NCBI RefSeq assembly: GCF_900184225.1
Contig: NZ_FXWZ01000002.1
Span: 1,036,369-1,100,368 of the forward strand
DNA from: Brevibacterium ihuae
GTDB lineage: Bacteria; Actinomycetota; Actinomycetes; Actinomycetales; Brevibacteriaceae
Direction: 5' to 3'
DNA: 64,000 nt
Position 1 is the first letter of the stretch. Each line of letters begins with the position of its first letter. Shown one piece after another: positions 18,064 through 26,929 of this stretch. The notes under the pieces were generated by a model, which searched no databases, was not told the origin of the DNA, and worked only from the letters and a program-made list of their open reading frames with translations. The position numbers and the translations under genes were made by a program.

Positions 18064-19212
18064 TCAGGCGAGGAGCTTGCGCCCCATGACGAGGCGCTGC
18101 ACCTGGTTCGTGCCCTCGTAGATCTGGGTGATCTTCGCGTCGCGCATCATCCGCTCGACCGGGTGGTCCTGCACGTATCCCGCACCTCCGAGGAGCTGCA
18201 CCGCGTCGGTGGTGATCTCCATCGCGACGTCGGAGGCGAAGGCCTTCGCGGCCGCACCGAAGAACCCGAGGTCGGGATCGCTGCGCTCGCTCTTCGCGGC
18301 GGCGGTGTAGGTCAGCTGGCGGGCGGCCTCGAGCTTCATCCCCATGTCGGCGACCATGAACTGGATCGCCTGGAAGTCGGCGATCGACTTGCCGAACTGC
18401 TTGCGCTCCTTGATGTAGCCGATCGCGTAGTCGAGCGCGCCCTGGGCGATGCCGACGGCCTGCGCGGCGATCGTCACCCGGGTGTGGTCGAGGGTGGCGA
18501 GCGCGATCTTGAGGCCGGCGCCGACCTCGCCGACGATCCGGTCGCCGGGGATCCGGCAGTTCTCGAAGAACAGCTCCCGGGTGGGGCTGCCCTTGATCCC
18601 GAGCTTGCGCTCCTTCTCGCCGAAGGAGAAGCCCTCGTCGGACTTCTCGACGACGAACGCGGAGATGTTGCGGCCGCGCGGCCCGTCCGGATCGGTCACC
18701 GCCATGACGGTGTAGAACTCGCTCTCCCCGGCGTTGGTGATCCAGGTCTTGACCCCGTTGAGCACCCAGTCGTCCCCGTCGCGCACCGCGCGGGTCCGCA
18801 TGCCCGCGGTGTCGGAGCCGGCCTCCCGCTCGGACAGGCCGTAGGAGAAGCCGCACTCCCCCGAGGCCACCCGCGGGAAGTACTTCTGCTTGATCTCCTC
18901 GCTGCCGCCGAGCTGCACCGGCATCGAGCCGAGCTTGTTCACCGCGGGGATGAGGGAGGACGAGGCGCAGCCGCGGGCGACCTCCTCGATGACGATCGCG
19001 GTCGCGAGCGCGTCCGCGCCGACCCCGCCGTACTCCTCGGGGATGTGCGGGGCGAAGAAGTCGGTGGCGACGAGCGCATCGTGCGCCTCGCGCGGATAGC
19101 GCGCCTCGGCGTCGACCTCGGCGGCGAACGGGGCGATCCGGTCGTCGACCACGGAGCGGACTGCGCGGCGCAGCTCCTCGTGGTCCTCGCTGAGCTGGTA
19201 GAGATCGAACAT
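18064..19212 (-). CDS. Acyl-CoA dehydrogenase (FadE25-like)
   Basis: A 382-residue FAD enzyme that forms 2-enoyl-CoA from acyl-CoA. Signatures are GECGFSYGLSEREAGSD (FAD block), WVLNGVKTWITNAGES, the LGIKGSPTRELFFENCRIP block, LGGAGYVQDHPVERMMRDAKITQIYEGTNQVQRLVMGR, with the catalytic-region Glu in IYEGTNQ. ATG 19212 has an excellent GAAGGAG 5 nt upstream. The position next to purE/purK equals that of fadE25 in Mycobacterium, supporting orthology; the natural acyl substrate is unknown. The gene lies 23 bp downstream of purE and may be co-transcribed with it. Confidence 0.94.
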   Translation of the reverse strand: MFDLYQLSEDHEELRRAVRSVVDDRIAPFAAEVDAEARYPREAHDALVATDFFAPHIPEEYGGVGADALATAIVIEEVARGCASSSLIPAVNKLGSMPVQLGGSEEIKQKYFPRVASGECGFSYGLSEREAGSDTAGMRTRAVRDGDDWVLNGVKTWITNAGESEFYTVMAVTDPDGPRGRNISAFVVEKSDEGFSFGEKERKLGIKGSPTRELFFENCRIPGDRIVGEVGAGLKIALATLDHTRVTIAAQAVGIAQGALDYAIGYIKERKQFGKSIADFQAIQFMVADMGMKLEAARQLTYTAAAKSERSDPDLGFFGAAAKAFASDVAMEITTDAVQLLGGAGYVQDHPVERMMRDAKITQIYEGTNQVQRLVMGRKLLA

Positions 19213-19235
19213 GCTGCTCCTTCGCACGGGTAGTG

Positions 19236-19751
19236 TCAGTTTTGCCGGCGCCGGTCCGCGAGGGCGCGGCCCTTCGCTTCGGCGACGGCACGGAGGTTCT
19301 CACGATAGTCGTCGAGGGCCGCGCGGATGCGCTGCGCCTCGGGATCCCGGCCGGTTCCCAGGATTCTCGCCGCCAGCAGTCCGGCGTTCTTCGCCCCGCC
19401 GATCGACACCGTGGCCACGGGCACCCCGCCGGGCATCTGGACGATCGACAGCAGGGAGTCCATGCCGTCGAGGTGGGCGAGCGGCACGGGCACGCCGATG
19501 ACCGGCAGGGAGGTCACCGAGGCGATCATACCGGGCAGGTGCGCCGCTCCCCCGGCTCCGGCGATGACGACCGCGAGTCCGCGGTCGGCGGCCGAAGCGC
19601 CCCATTCGATCATGTCGTGGGGCATGCGGTGGGCGGACACGACCTCCGCCGAGCACGGGATCCCGAGCTCGTCGAGGACCTCGGCGGCGGCGGCCATGGT
19701 GGGCCAGTCGGAGTCGGATCCCATGACGATGCCGACGACAGGGGTGATCAT
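19236..19751 (-). CDS. purE: N5-carboxyaminoimidazole ribonucleotide mutase
   Basis: A 171-residue class I PurE that moves the carboxylate from N5 to C4 of the imidazole in purine synthesis. The fingerprints are [14 protein letters not shown] (residues 5-18), [11 protein letters not shown] with the catalytic His, [14 protein letters not shown] and PVIGVPV. ATG 19751 overlaps the purK stop (ATGA), so the two consecutive enzymes are translationally coupled. Length is normal for the family with a short basic C-terminal tail. Confidence 0.96.
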   Translation of the reverse strand: MITPVVGIVMGSDSDWPTMAAAAEVLDELGIPCSAEVVSAHRMPHDMIEWGASAADRGLAVVIAGAGGAAHLPGMIASVTSLPVIGVPVPLAHLDGMDSLLSIVQMPGGVPVATVSIGGAKNAGLLAARILGTGRDPEAQRIRAALDDYRENLRAVAEAKGRALADRRRQN

Positions 19752-20908
19752 GCTGTGTCCTCGCGATCGGGGTGCGGGTTCGTGTCGGTGCCGGCGATGA
19801 AGTCCGCGGCGTGCCGGGCCCGGGCGAGAACGGAGTCCGCGTTGTCGCCGGAGACGTTGACGTGGCCGAGCTTGCGGCCGGGGCGCACGGACTTGCCGTA
19901 CATGTGGACCTTGGCCTGCGGGTCGTGGGCGAGCACGTGGAAATAGGCCCGGTAGAGATCCTCCTGGTCCGCGCCGAGCACGTTGACCATCGCGGTGGCC
20001 GCGGTGCGCGCGCTCGGATCGCCGAGCGGCAGGTCGAGCACCGCCCGCAGATGCTGCTCGAACTGCGAGGTCACCGAGCCGTCCTGCGTCCAGTGACCGG
20101 TGTTGTGCGGTCGCATCGCGAGCTCGTTGACGCGGTACCCGTCCGGGGTCTCGAACATCTCCATCGCCATGACGCCGGTGACGCCGAGGGCGCCGGCGAC
20201 GGTGAGGACGTCGGCGGTGATGCGCCGGGCGAGCTCCGGGTCGAGGCCCGGCGCGGGCGCCACGGCCTCCTTGCACACGCCGTCCTGCTGGTAGGTCGCG
20301 ACGACCGGCCACACCGCGGTCTGCCCCATCGGCGAGCGCGCGACCATGACGGCGAGCTCACGGCTGAAGTCGACCTTCTCCTCGGCGAGCAGCGCGGGAT
20401 GCGCGGCGAGCCACTCCTCGGCCTCGGCGCCGCTGCTGACGACGCGCACGCCGTGGCCGTCGTAGCCGCCCCGCGGGGTCTTGAGGACGACGGGGAATCC
20501 CACCTCGGCGCCGAACCGGTCGAGGTCGGCCGGGGAGGTGATCTCGGCCCACCGGGGGTTGGGCAGTCCGAGCGTATCCATCCGGCGCCGCATGACGATT
20601 TTGTCCTGGGCGTGGATGAGGGCGTCGGGGCCGGGGTGGACCGCGTGCCCGGCCGCCTGGAGCGCTCGGAGGTGCTCGGGCGGCACGTGCTCGTGGTCGA
20701 AGGTGATGACGTCGACCTCGGCGGCGAACGCCTCGAGCGCGGCGAGGTCGGTGTGGTCGCCGACGGTGACGCGGCCGGCGACCTGGGCTGCGGACGAGTC
20801 GGCGGACTCGGCGAGGACATGGAAGCCGACGCCGAGCGCCTCTGCTGCGGGGGCCATCATGCGGGCCAGCTGGCCGCCGCCGATGACGCCGATCACGGGA
20901 AAACTCAC
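19748..20908 (-). CDS. purK: 5-(carboxyamino)imidazole ribonucleotide synthase
   Basis: A 386-residue ATP-grasp enzyme that carboxylates AIR with bicarbonate and ATP, immediately before PurE. The N-terminal motif [21 protein letters not shown], the [11 protein letters not shown] block, [18 protein letters not shown], the [18 protein letters not shown]-grasp lysine loop and the C-terminal [28 protein letters not shown] metal site are all present. GTG 20908 is preceded by GGAGAG. A 281-bp gap to the divergent gtrA holds the promoter region, in which I see no clear riboswitch. Confidence 0.96.
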   Translation of the reverse strand: MSFPVIGVIGGGQLARMMAPAAEALGVGFHVLAESADSSAAQVAGRVTVGDHTDLAALEAFAAEVDVITFDHEHVPPEHLRALQAAGHAVHPGPDALIHAQDKIVMRRRMDTLGLPNPRWAEITSPADLDRFGAEVGFPVVLKTPRGGYDGHGVRVVSSGAEAEEWLAAHPALLAEEKVDFSRELAVMVARSPMGQTAVWPVVATYQQDGVCKEAVAPAPGLDPELARRITADVLTVAGALGVTGVMAMEMFETPDGYRVNELAMRPHNTGHWTQDGSVTSQFEQHLRAVLDLPLGDPSARTAATAMVNVLGADQEDLYRAYFHVLAHDPQAKVHMYGKSVRPGRKLGHVNVSGDNADSVLARARHAADFIAGTDTNPHPDREDTA

Positions 20909-21189
20909 CTCTCCACTCTACCGAGTCCGACCCCGCCCGTCCGCCGCGCACCGCCCGGCGCGCCGCCGCGGCCCGCGGAGGTCCCGGTCGGTGCCCGTGG
21001 GAGCTCCCGGCGGGCACCCGCGCCGCCCGCACCGCACGCGGAACCGGCCGGGTGCCGGGTCCGGCGCCCACCGGGATGTCTCGGCATTCGCCCAGGTGCG
21101 GTCCGGTACCGTGGAGCGGGGACTTCACCCGCGGTGCCGCCCGGCGCCGCCGGTCGCCCCATCACTGACGGACGACGGACGGGCGAGGC

Positions 21190-21651
21190 ATGCGACTGCG
21201 CAAGGAAGCCGTGCGTGTCGCCAAGTTCTCCCTCGTCGGCGGCATCGCCTTCGTCATCGACTTCACGCTGTTCAACGTGCTCCGGCTCGAGGCCGTGGGG
21301 ATCGGCCCGCTGTGGGCCAAGGTCATCTCCGTCACCGCCGCGACCACGGTGAGCTGGCTCGGCTCGCGGTACTGGACCTTCAAGGACGGGCGGAACCGCT
21401 CCGCTGGCCGCGAGGCGCTGTGGTTCTTCCTCGTCAACGCCGGCGGGCTGCTCATCGCGATGGCGTGCCTGTGGTTCTCCCACTACGTCCTCGGATTCCG
21501 CTCCGCTCTCGCCGACAACATCTCCGCCAACGTCATCGGGGTCGGGCTCGGCAACATCTTCCGCTACCTCATGTACCGCACGGTGATCTACCGGGTGACC
21601 CCGCGCAGGCCGGCGCAGCGCCGTGAGGTGCTCTCCTTCGAGGAGGACTGA
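21190..21651 (+). CDS. GtrA family membrane protein
   Basis: A 153-residue protein with four predicted helices (FSLVGGIAFVIDFTLFNVL, ~35-52, ALWFFLVNAGGLLIAMACLWF, and a final helix near NVIGVGLGNIFRYLMYRTVI) and the GtrA signature SWLGSRYWTFKDGRNRS between helices 2 and 3. GtrA-like proteins move or flip polyprenyl-linked sugars during wall or O-antigen glycosylation. ATG 21190 was chosen, with only a weak CGAGG upstream. It is divergent from purK, an arrangement also present in mycobacteria. Confidence 0.9.
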   Translation: MRLRKEAVRVAKFSLVGGIAFVIDFTLFNVLRLEAVGIGPLWAKVISVTAATTVSWLGSRYWTFKDGRNRSAGREALWFFLVNAGGLLIAMACLWFSHYVLGFRSALADNISANVIGVGLGNIFRYLMYRTVIYRVTPRRPAQRREVLSFEED

Positions 21652-21705
21652 GCACTCGCCTCCGAGCAGGGCCGAGCGCCCCGTCCGCGGCGAGGCCGAC
21701 CCGTC

Positions 21706-21730
21706 CGAGGAGAGCCGAGCGCTCTCCTCC
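21706..21730. terminator. Bidirectional terminator between gtrA and the phosphatase
   Basis: GAGGAGAGC and GCTCTCCTC (21707-21715 and 21721-21729) form a 9-bp stem with a 5-nt loop between the two convergent genes. The bases around it contain several GAGC/CCGAG fragments, suggesting local duplication. Confidence 0.6.
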
Positions 21731-21744
21731 GAGGCGTACCGGGC

Positions 21745-22896
21745 TCAGCCGCGCAGCCGCAGGAGCGGGATGTCGAGCTCGCGCTCGGTGATCCCGCCGT
21801 GATGTCCCACGAGCGCGAGCGCGGCCGGGGAGTCGTGGGCGGAGTCGACGATCCCGAACCCGTCGTCGCACACGACGAGGAGATCCCCGATCCGCTCCCG
21901 GTTGGCCGAGCGCACCGGCCCGAAGAACCCCTGGGCGATCGCGTCGCCCCGGGTGAGGACGAGCGCTCGGTCCCCCACCGCGCTGCGATAGGCCGCGCAC
22001 ACCTCGTCCTGCGCGCCGGGTTCGGTGTAGAGGTGCACCGCCCGCGGCTCGCCGCCCACCGCGCGGACTCCGGAGCGCAGGTCGGGCTCGTCGGCGAGGT
22101 CGATGCGGGCGCCGTGCGGCACGTCGACCATGCCGTGGTCGGCGGTGACGAGGAGTTCGACGTCGGGCGGCAGCGCGGAGGCGAGCTCGGAGAGCTGCCC
22201 GTCGAGGTGCTCGAGCTCCTCGAGCCACTCCCACGAGTCGACCCCGTGGACGTGCCCGGTCCGGTCGAGGGCACCCCAGTAGAGGTAGACGAGGCGCCGG
22301 CCGGGCCGGCGCACCTCCTCGCGGGCATGGGCGATGCGCTCGGCCAGCGTCTGCGAGCCGCGGAAGCGTCCGCCGCGGAGCGAGGCCTGGTTGAGCCCGC
22401 GGCCGGCGAACTTGGGCTCCCCCAGGCTGACGACGTCGACCTCGGCCGCGGCGAGCCGCTCGAACAGCGTCGCGTCGGGCACCCAGGCCTCCGGGTCGAC
22501 CTCGGGGTCCCAGGTGAGCTGGTTGAAGACGACGTCGCGCGACGGGTCGAGCAGCCGGTACCCCATGACCCCGTGCGCCCCGGGGAGCATGCCGGTGCCG
22601 AGCGAGGACAGCGAGTTCGCGGTGGTCGAGGGGAATCCCGCGCTCAGCGTCCCGGCACCGGACAGCAGCCCGCGGAGGAACGGCGCGTGGGCCGCGCGGT
22701 CGCGCAGCAGACGGGACCCCATCCCGTCGATGAGCACGACGACGGCGACCCGCGCCTCGGTGTCGAGGCCGAGGCGCGCGGCCCGGGAGCGCGCGCCGTC
22801 GTCGAGGATCCCGCCCGCCCCGAGCGCGATCGCGGCCGCGGGGACGAGGTCGGAGAGCAGCGCGGCGGAGGCGTAGTCGGGAGGCGCCGTGCGCAT
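21745..22896 (-). CDS. Alkaline-phosphatase-superfamily protein (nucleotide pyrophosphatase-like)
   Basis: A 383-residue phosphodiesterase/phosphatase of the alkaline phosphatase superfamily. The two-metal site is visible: first Asp in VVVLIDGMGSRLL (~residue 55), the Ser/Thr nucleophile region GFPSTTANSLSSLGTG, VYLYWGALDRTGHVHG, VTADHGMVDVPHG and the late GHHGG histidines. No signal peptide is evident, so it is probably cytosolic; the substrate is unknown. ATG 22896 begins 1 bp after the DUF5998 stop, so these two genes form an operon conserved in many Micrococcales (recalled, not checked). Confidence 0.88.
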   Translation of the reverse strand: MRTAPPDYASAALLSDLVPAAAIALGAGGILDDGARSRAARLGLDTEARVAVVVLIDGMGSRLLRDRAAHAPFLRGLLSGAGTLSAGFPSTTANSLSSLGTGMLPGAHGVMGYRLLDPSRDVVFNQLTWDPEVDPEAWVPDATLFERLAAAEVDVVSLGEPKFAGRGLNQASLRGGRFRGSQTLAERIAHAREEVRRPGRRLVYLYWGALDRTGHVHGVDSWEWLEELEHLDGQLSELASALPPDVELLVTADHGMVDVPHGARIDLADEPDLRSGVRAVGGEPRAVHLYTEPGAQDEVCAAYRSAVGDRALVLTRGDAIAQGFFGPVRSANRERIGDLLVVCDDGFGIVDSAHDSPAALALVGHHGGITERELDIPLLRLRG

Positions 22897-22897
22897 G

Positions 22898-23482
22898 TCA
22901 GGCGGTCGCCCGACGAGCGGCGAAGACGGCGCGGCGGAGGCGGTGGACGAAGTCCTCGGCGCGGTCGACCGCGTCCTGGCCCTCGGCCTGCGCGGACACG
23001 CGCAGGGTGACGTCCTCGGAGAACAGGGAGCCGCCGGTGCCGTGGTCGCCCTCGCAGTCGGGGTCGCCGCACGTCTCCGGATAGGTCTCGATGCGGCGCA
23101 CCGCTCCCCAGCCCAGGGTGATCGCGACCTCGACCGGACGATCGGAGGGGCGGTAGTCCGCGGGGTCCTCGAAGGTGCGGCTGACGAGCACGGTGCGCAG
23201 CGCCTCGAGCGGGATGTCCTCGGTCGAGGTCACGCCGCGCGGCCGGCGCCCCGGAACGGGATCCGGCTCGTCGTCGACGTGGGCGAGGATGAGCCGGGTG
23301 GGCGTGACGAGGAACGCGGTGACGTGCCGGTGGATCGCATCGAGATCGACATGGGTGTCCATGTGCACGAAGTGGCTGAGGATGTCCTCGCCGAAGAGCG
23401 ATTCGATGAGCATGCTGCCGGTGAGCTGCGGGTAGTACCCGGCCGCCTGGAGGTCGGTGGCGAGCGTTTTCGGAAGTGCCAT
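22898..23482 (-). CDS. DUF5998 family protein
   Basis: A 194-residue cytosolic protein of unknown function that matches DUF5998: ALPKTLATDLQAAGYYPQL at the start, HFVHMDTHVDLDAIHRHVTAFLVTPTRLILAHVDD, LGWGAVRRIETYPETCGDPDCEGDHG, and a helical C-terminus AEDFVHRLRRAVFAARR. The CGDPDCxxDH cluster could bind metal. Two starts are possible: ATG 23482 (used here) or ATG 23491; neither has a good ribosome site. It is divergent from the GNAT/acyl-CoA synthetase fusion gene. Confidence 0.83.
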   Translation of the reverse strand: MALPKTLATDLQAAGYYPQLTGSMLIESLFGEDILSHFVHMDTHVDLDAIHRHVTAFLVTPTRLILAHVDDEPDPVPGRRPRGVTSTEDIPLEALRTVLVSRTFEDPADYRPSDRPVEVAITLGWGAVRRIETYPETCGDPDCEGDHGTGGSLFSEDVTLRVSAQAEGQDAVDRAEDFVHRLRRAVFAARRATA

Positions 23483-23569
23483 GGACACCATTGTGCCGCA
23501 GGGCGCGGACACGGCCGATTCGCGGCCGGCAGGGGTGACCGGGACCGCCGCGGTCACTATGCTGGGCCC

Positions 23570-26251
23570 ATGGAACCCTATCCTTCGTATTGGGAAGCCG
23601 ATGTGGTGCTGCGCGACGGGGCGACGGCGCACGTGCGACCGATCCGCCCCTCCGATGCCGACGGCATCCAGGAGATGCACAGCAGGCAGTCCCCGGAGTC
23701 GATCTACCTGCGCTTCTTCGCGCCGCTGCCGGTGCTCCCGCAGAAGGACCTCGACCGGTTCGTTCACGTCGACCATCACGACCGGGTGGCGTTCGTCATG
23801 ACGATCGGCGAGGAGATCATCGGCGTCGCCCGCTACGACCGGATCGACGACACCGCCGCCGAGGTCGCGTTCAACATCGCCGACGCGCACCAGGGCCGCG
23901 GCATCGGCTCGATCTTCCTCGAGCACCTCGCCGCGGCGGCGCGGGAGCGCGGGTTCGAGGTCTTCACCGCCGAGGTCCTGCCCCAGAACCGCTCGATGCT
24001 CCAGGTGTTCGCCGCCGCCGGCTACGAGGTCTCCCGCGAGTTCGATGACGGCGTCGTCGCCGTCCGCTTCGAGATCGACCCCACGGAGAAGTCGATCCAG
24101 GTGCAGGAGTCGCGCGAGCACCGCGCGGAGGCGAAGAGCGTCCGGTCGATCCTCCACCCGGGCTCGGTCGTCGTCATCGGCGCGAGCCGCAAGCGCAACT
24201 CGACCGGCAACCTCCTGCTCCGCAACCTCACCGCCGCCCGCTTCGCCGGGGACATCACCGTCGTCCACCCGGAGGCGGAGTCGGTCGCCGGGTTCCCCAC
24301 CGTGCCCTCGCTCGATGCGGTGTCCGAGCCGATCGACCTCGCGGTCATCGCGGTGCCCGCGGAATCGTGCACCGAGGTCGTGCGCGACTGCGCGGCCCAC
24401 GGGGTGAAGTCCGTCGTCGTCATCTCCTCGGGATTCGCCGAGACCGGCGAGCACGGCCTCGAGCTCCAGCGCGAGATGGTCGCCACCGCCCGTTCGCACG
24501 GCATGCGCGTGGTCGGCCCGAACTCGTTCGGCCTCGCCAACACCGCGCCCGAGGTCTCGCTCAACGCCTCGCTCGCACCCTTCCTCCCCGACGCCGGCAC
24601 CCTGGGCCTGTTCAGCCAGTCGGGAGCGCTCGGCACCGCGCTCCTCGCCGCGGCGAAGACCCGCGGCCTGGGCATCTCGACGTTCGTCTCCGCGGGCAAC
24701 CGCGCCGACCTCTCCGGCAACGACCTCCTCCAGTACTGGGAGGAGGATCCGGCGACCTCGACCGTCGGCCTCTACCTCGAGTCGATCGGCAATCCGCGCA
24801 AGTTCTCCCGGATCGCGCGGCGCGTGTCCCGCGTCAAGCCGGTCATCGTCATCAAGTCCGCCTTCACGGGGCGCGAGCTCCCCCCGGGCCACCAGGTGCG
24901 GGTGTCGAGCCTGTCGGCGACCGCGCTCGACCAGGTGCTGTCCCAGGCGGGCGTGATCCGCGCCGACACCATCCATCAGCTCTTCGACGTCGCACAGGTG
25001 TTCTCCACCCAGCCGCTGCCCGACGGCCGGCGGGTCGGCGTGGTCGGCAACTCCGCCGCCCTGTCGACGCTCATCGTCCAACGCGCCCGCTCCGAGGGGC
25101 TGCGGATCGACACCGCCCCGGTGTCGCTCCACCCGGAGGTCCAGGCCGAGGAGTTCGCCGCCGCGCTCCGGGACATGTACGCCGACCCCGCGGTCGACTC
25201 GGTGGTCGTGACCTTCGCCCCGTCCGCCGGCGCGGAGGAGCGCGAGATCGCCGCCGTCCTCGCCGACGAGGCCGCCCGCTCGGGGAAGACCACGGTCGCG
25301 TGCTTCCTCGGCGTCCACGGCGTCCAGGACGGGCTCACCGCCTACACCCGGACCGAGGACGGCTCCCGGCAGGCCCACACCGTGCCGAGCTACCTGGGAC
25401 CCGAGGACGCCGTGTGGTCCCTCGCCCGGGCCACGGAGTACGCGATGTGGCGGAAGTCCGACCACGGCCGCTTCCCCGAGCTCGACACCGTCGACTCCCG
25501 GGCGGCCCGGGCGATCATCGAGCGCAATCTCGAGGGGGTCGAACCGGGCGAGACCGTGCTCCTCGAGCGCGACGACACCCGGGCGCTGCTCGGGGCCTAC
25601 GGCCTCGAGTTCCTCCCCTACATCACCACGCACACCGTCGACGAGGCGCTCGCCGCGGCGGACACCCTCGGCTATCCGGTCGCGGTCAAGGCCGTGAACA
25701 AGCGGCTGCGCCACCGGATGGAGCTCGGCGGGGTGCGGCTCAACGTCGACGACCCCGACGAGCTCCGGCACGACTGGAACGGGATCGCCCGGGTCATCGA
25801 GACCGTGATCGGCTCCGGCGACGACCAGGGCATCGACGTCCAGGCGATGGCCCCGCCCGGCTCCGCGTGCGTGATCCGCGCCGGCGAGGACCCGCTGCTC
25901 GGCCCCATGGTGTCGTTCTCGCTCGCCGGGGACACCTCGGAGCTGCTCGACGACGTCGCGCACCGGGTCGCCCCGCTCACCGACCTCGACGCGGCGCGCA
26001 TGGTGCGCTCGCTCAAGGCATCGCCGCGGCTGTTCGGCTACAAGGGGCTGCCGGTGATGAACATGGCGCCGGCGGAGGACGTCCTGCTGCGCCTGTCGGC
26101 GCTCGTCGAGGAGTTCCCCGCGATCCGCAACGTCGAGGTGCAGCCGATCGTCGTCACCGAGACCGATGCCCACCTCCTCAGCGTCAAGGTCGAGCTCGTC
26201 GCCTCGGCGGACCGGATGGACTCCCAGCGACGGCGGATGAGCGGGGGCTGA
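23570..26251 (+). CDS. GNAT acetyltransferase fused to ADP-forming acyl-CoA synthetase-like protein (Pat type)
   Basis: An 893-residue fusion. Residues ~10-165 are a GNAT domain (VARYDRIDD, AEVAFNIADAHQGRGIGSIFLEHLAAAARERG with the Q-x-x-G-x-G acetyl-CoA loop). Residues ~185-640 resemble the CoA-binding and ligase halves of NDP-forming acetyl-CoA synthetase (SVVVIGASRKRNSTGNLLLRNL, GLFSQSGALGTALL, VSAGNRADLSGNDLLQYW). The C-terminal ~640-893 is an ATP-grasp-like domain (GYPVAVKAVNKRLRHRMELGGVRLNV). Proteins of this build are protein lysine acetyltransferases that silence acyl-CoA synthetases. ATG 23570 lies 6 nt after a TATGCT -10 (23558-23563), so the message is probably leaderless. No cyclic-nucleotide domain, unlike mycobacterial Pat. 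Confidence 0.9.
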   Translation: MEPYPSYWEADVVLRDGATAHVRPIRPSDADGIQEMHSRQSPESIYLRFFAPLPVLPQKDLDRFVHVDHHDRVAFVMTIGEEIIGVARYDRIDDTAAEVAFNIADAHQGRGIGSIFLEHLAAAARERGFEVFTAEVLPQNRSMLQVFAAAGYEVSREFDDGVVAVRFEIDPTEKSIQVQESREHRAEAKSVRSILHPGSVVVIGASRKRNSTGNLLLRNLTAARFAGDITVVHPEAESVAGFPTVPSLDAVSEPIDLAVIAVPAESCTEVVRDCAAHGVKSVVVISSGFAETGEHGLELQREMVATARSHGMRVVGPNSFGLANTAPEVSLNASLAPFLPDAGTLGLFSQSGALGTALLAAAKTRGLGISTFVSAGNRADLSGNDLLQYWEEDPATSTVGLYLESIGNPRKFSRIARRVSRVKPVIVIKSAFTGRELPPGHQVRVSSLSATALDQVLSQAGVIRADTIHQLFDVAQVFSTQPLPDGRRVGVVGNSAALSTLIVQRARSEGLRIDTAPVSLHPEVQAEEFAAALRDMYADPAVDSVVVTFAPSAGAEEREIAAVLADEAARSGKTTVACFLGVHGVQDGLTAYTRTEDGSRQAHTVPSYLGPEDAVWSLARATEYAMWRKSDHGRFPELDTVDSRAARAIIERNLEGVEPGETVLLERDDTRALLGAYGLEFLPYITTHTVDEALAAADTLGYPVAVKAVNKRLRHRMELGGVRLNVDDPDELRHDWNGIARVIETVIGSGDDQGIDVQAMAPPGSACVIRAGEDPLLGPMVSFSLAGDTSELLDDVAHRVAPLTDLDAARMVRSLKASPRLFGYKGLPVMNMAPAEDVLLRLSALVEEFPAIRNVEVQPIVVTETDAHLLSVKVELVASADRMDSQRRRMSGG

Positions 26252-26276
26252 CACCCCCGGCGCCTGCCCCGGTGAA

Positions 26277-26294
26277 CCGCCGGACGACCGGCGG
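26277..26294. terminator. Hairpin between the GNAT fusion gene and a convergent GNAT gene
   Basis: CCGCCGG and CCGGCGG (26277-26283, 26288-26294) form a 7-bp GC stem with ACGA loop in the 69-bp gap between convergent stops. No T-tract follows. Confidence 0.5.
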
Positions 26295-26320
26295 AGCGGA
26301 TCCGGGGGCGACGGCGCTGA

Positions 26321-26794
26321 TCAGTCCGCCGTCGGCTCCCACGCGTATTCGGTGAGCACCGACCCGGTGTCGGTCTCGACGTCGCGCACGCGGTCGAAGC
26401 CGGCCTTGCGGTACATCCCGATGCCGGGCGGATTGTCCTCCGAGGTGATGACGAAGAGCCGCTGTCCGAGCCCCTGGGCGTGGGCGAGCACGCGCGTCGC
26501 CACGCCCCGGCGGTGATGGTCGGGGCTGACGATGACGCGGGTGATGAAGAGTTCCGCCTGCCGCTCGGCGAGCACCACCGCCCCGCGGATCTCGGTGATC
26601 CGACCCGCCTCCTCGCCGAGGTCGACGATCCAGCGGAGCTGGGGGGCCATGATGTCCCGCACCGACTCGTAGAGGTACGGGATCCGGTCGTGTCCGAGGA
26701 TCTCGGCCTCGATCCGGAAAGCAGCGAGCTGGATCCGCAGGAGCTCCGCGGCGTGGGCCGCCACCTCGACGGGGGTGAGTTCGCGCACAGTCAT
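26321..26794 (-). CDS. GNAT family N-acetyltransferase
   Basis: A 157-residue single-domain acetyltransferase. It has the GNAT core: RGAVVLAERQAELFITRVIVSPDHHRRGVATRVLAHAQGLGQ with the R-x-x-G-x-A acetyl-CoA loop (~residues 96-101) and a final SEDNPPGIGMYRKAGFDRV block. The acceptor substrate cannot be told from sequence. ATG 26794 is used; no strong ribosome site is present. It is divergent from the topoisomerase gene and convergent with the larger GNAT fusion. Confidence 0.85.
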   Translation of the reverse strand: MTVRELTPVEVAAHAAELLRIQLAAFRIEAEILGHDRIPYLYESVRDIMAPQLRWIVDLGEEAGRITEIRGAVVLAERQAELFITRVIVSPDHHRRGVATRVLAHAQGLGQRLFVITSEDNPPGIGMYRKAGFDRVRDVETDTGSVLTEYAWEPTAD

Positions 26795-26929
26795 GGCCAC
26801 CACTCTGCCACAGCACCGGCACCCGGCCGGCGGCAGGGCGCACCACGCCCCGCGGGCCCCGGAATCCCGGGCCCGGAGGCCCCTCGCGGGTAGGATGAGC
26901 CCGTTGTTCTTGTACGCGTGAGGAGATCC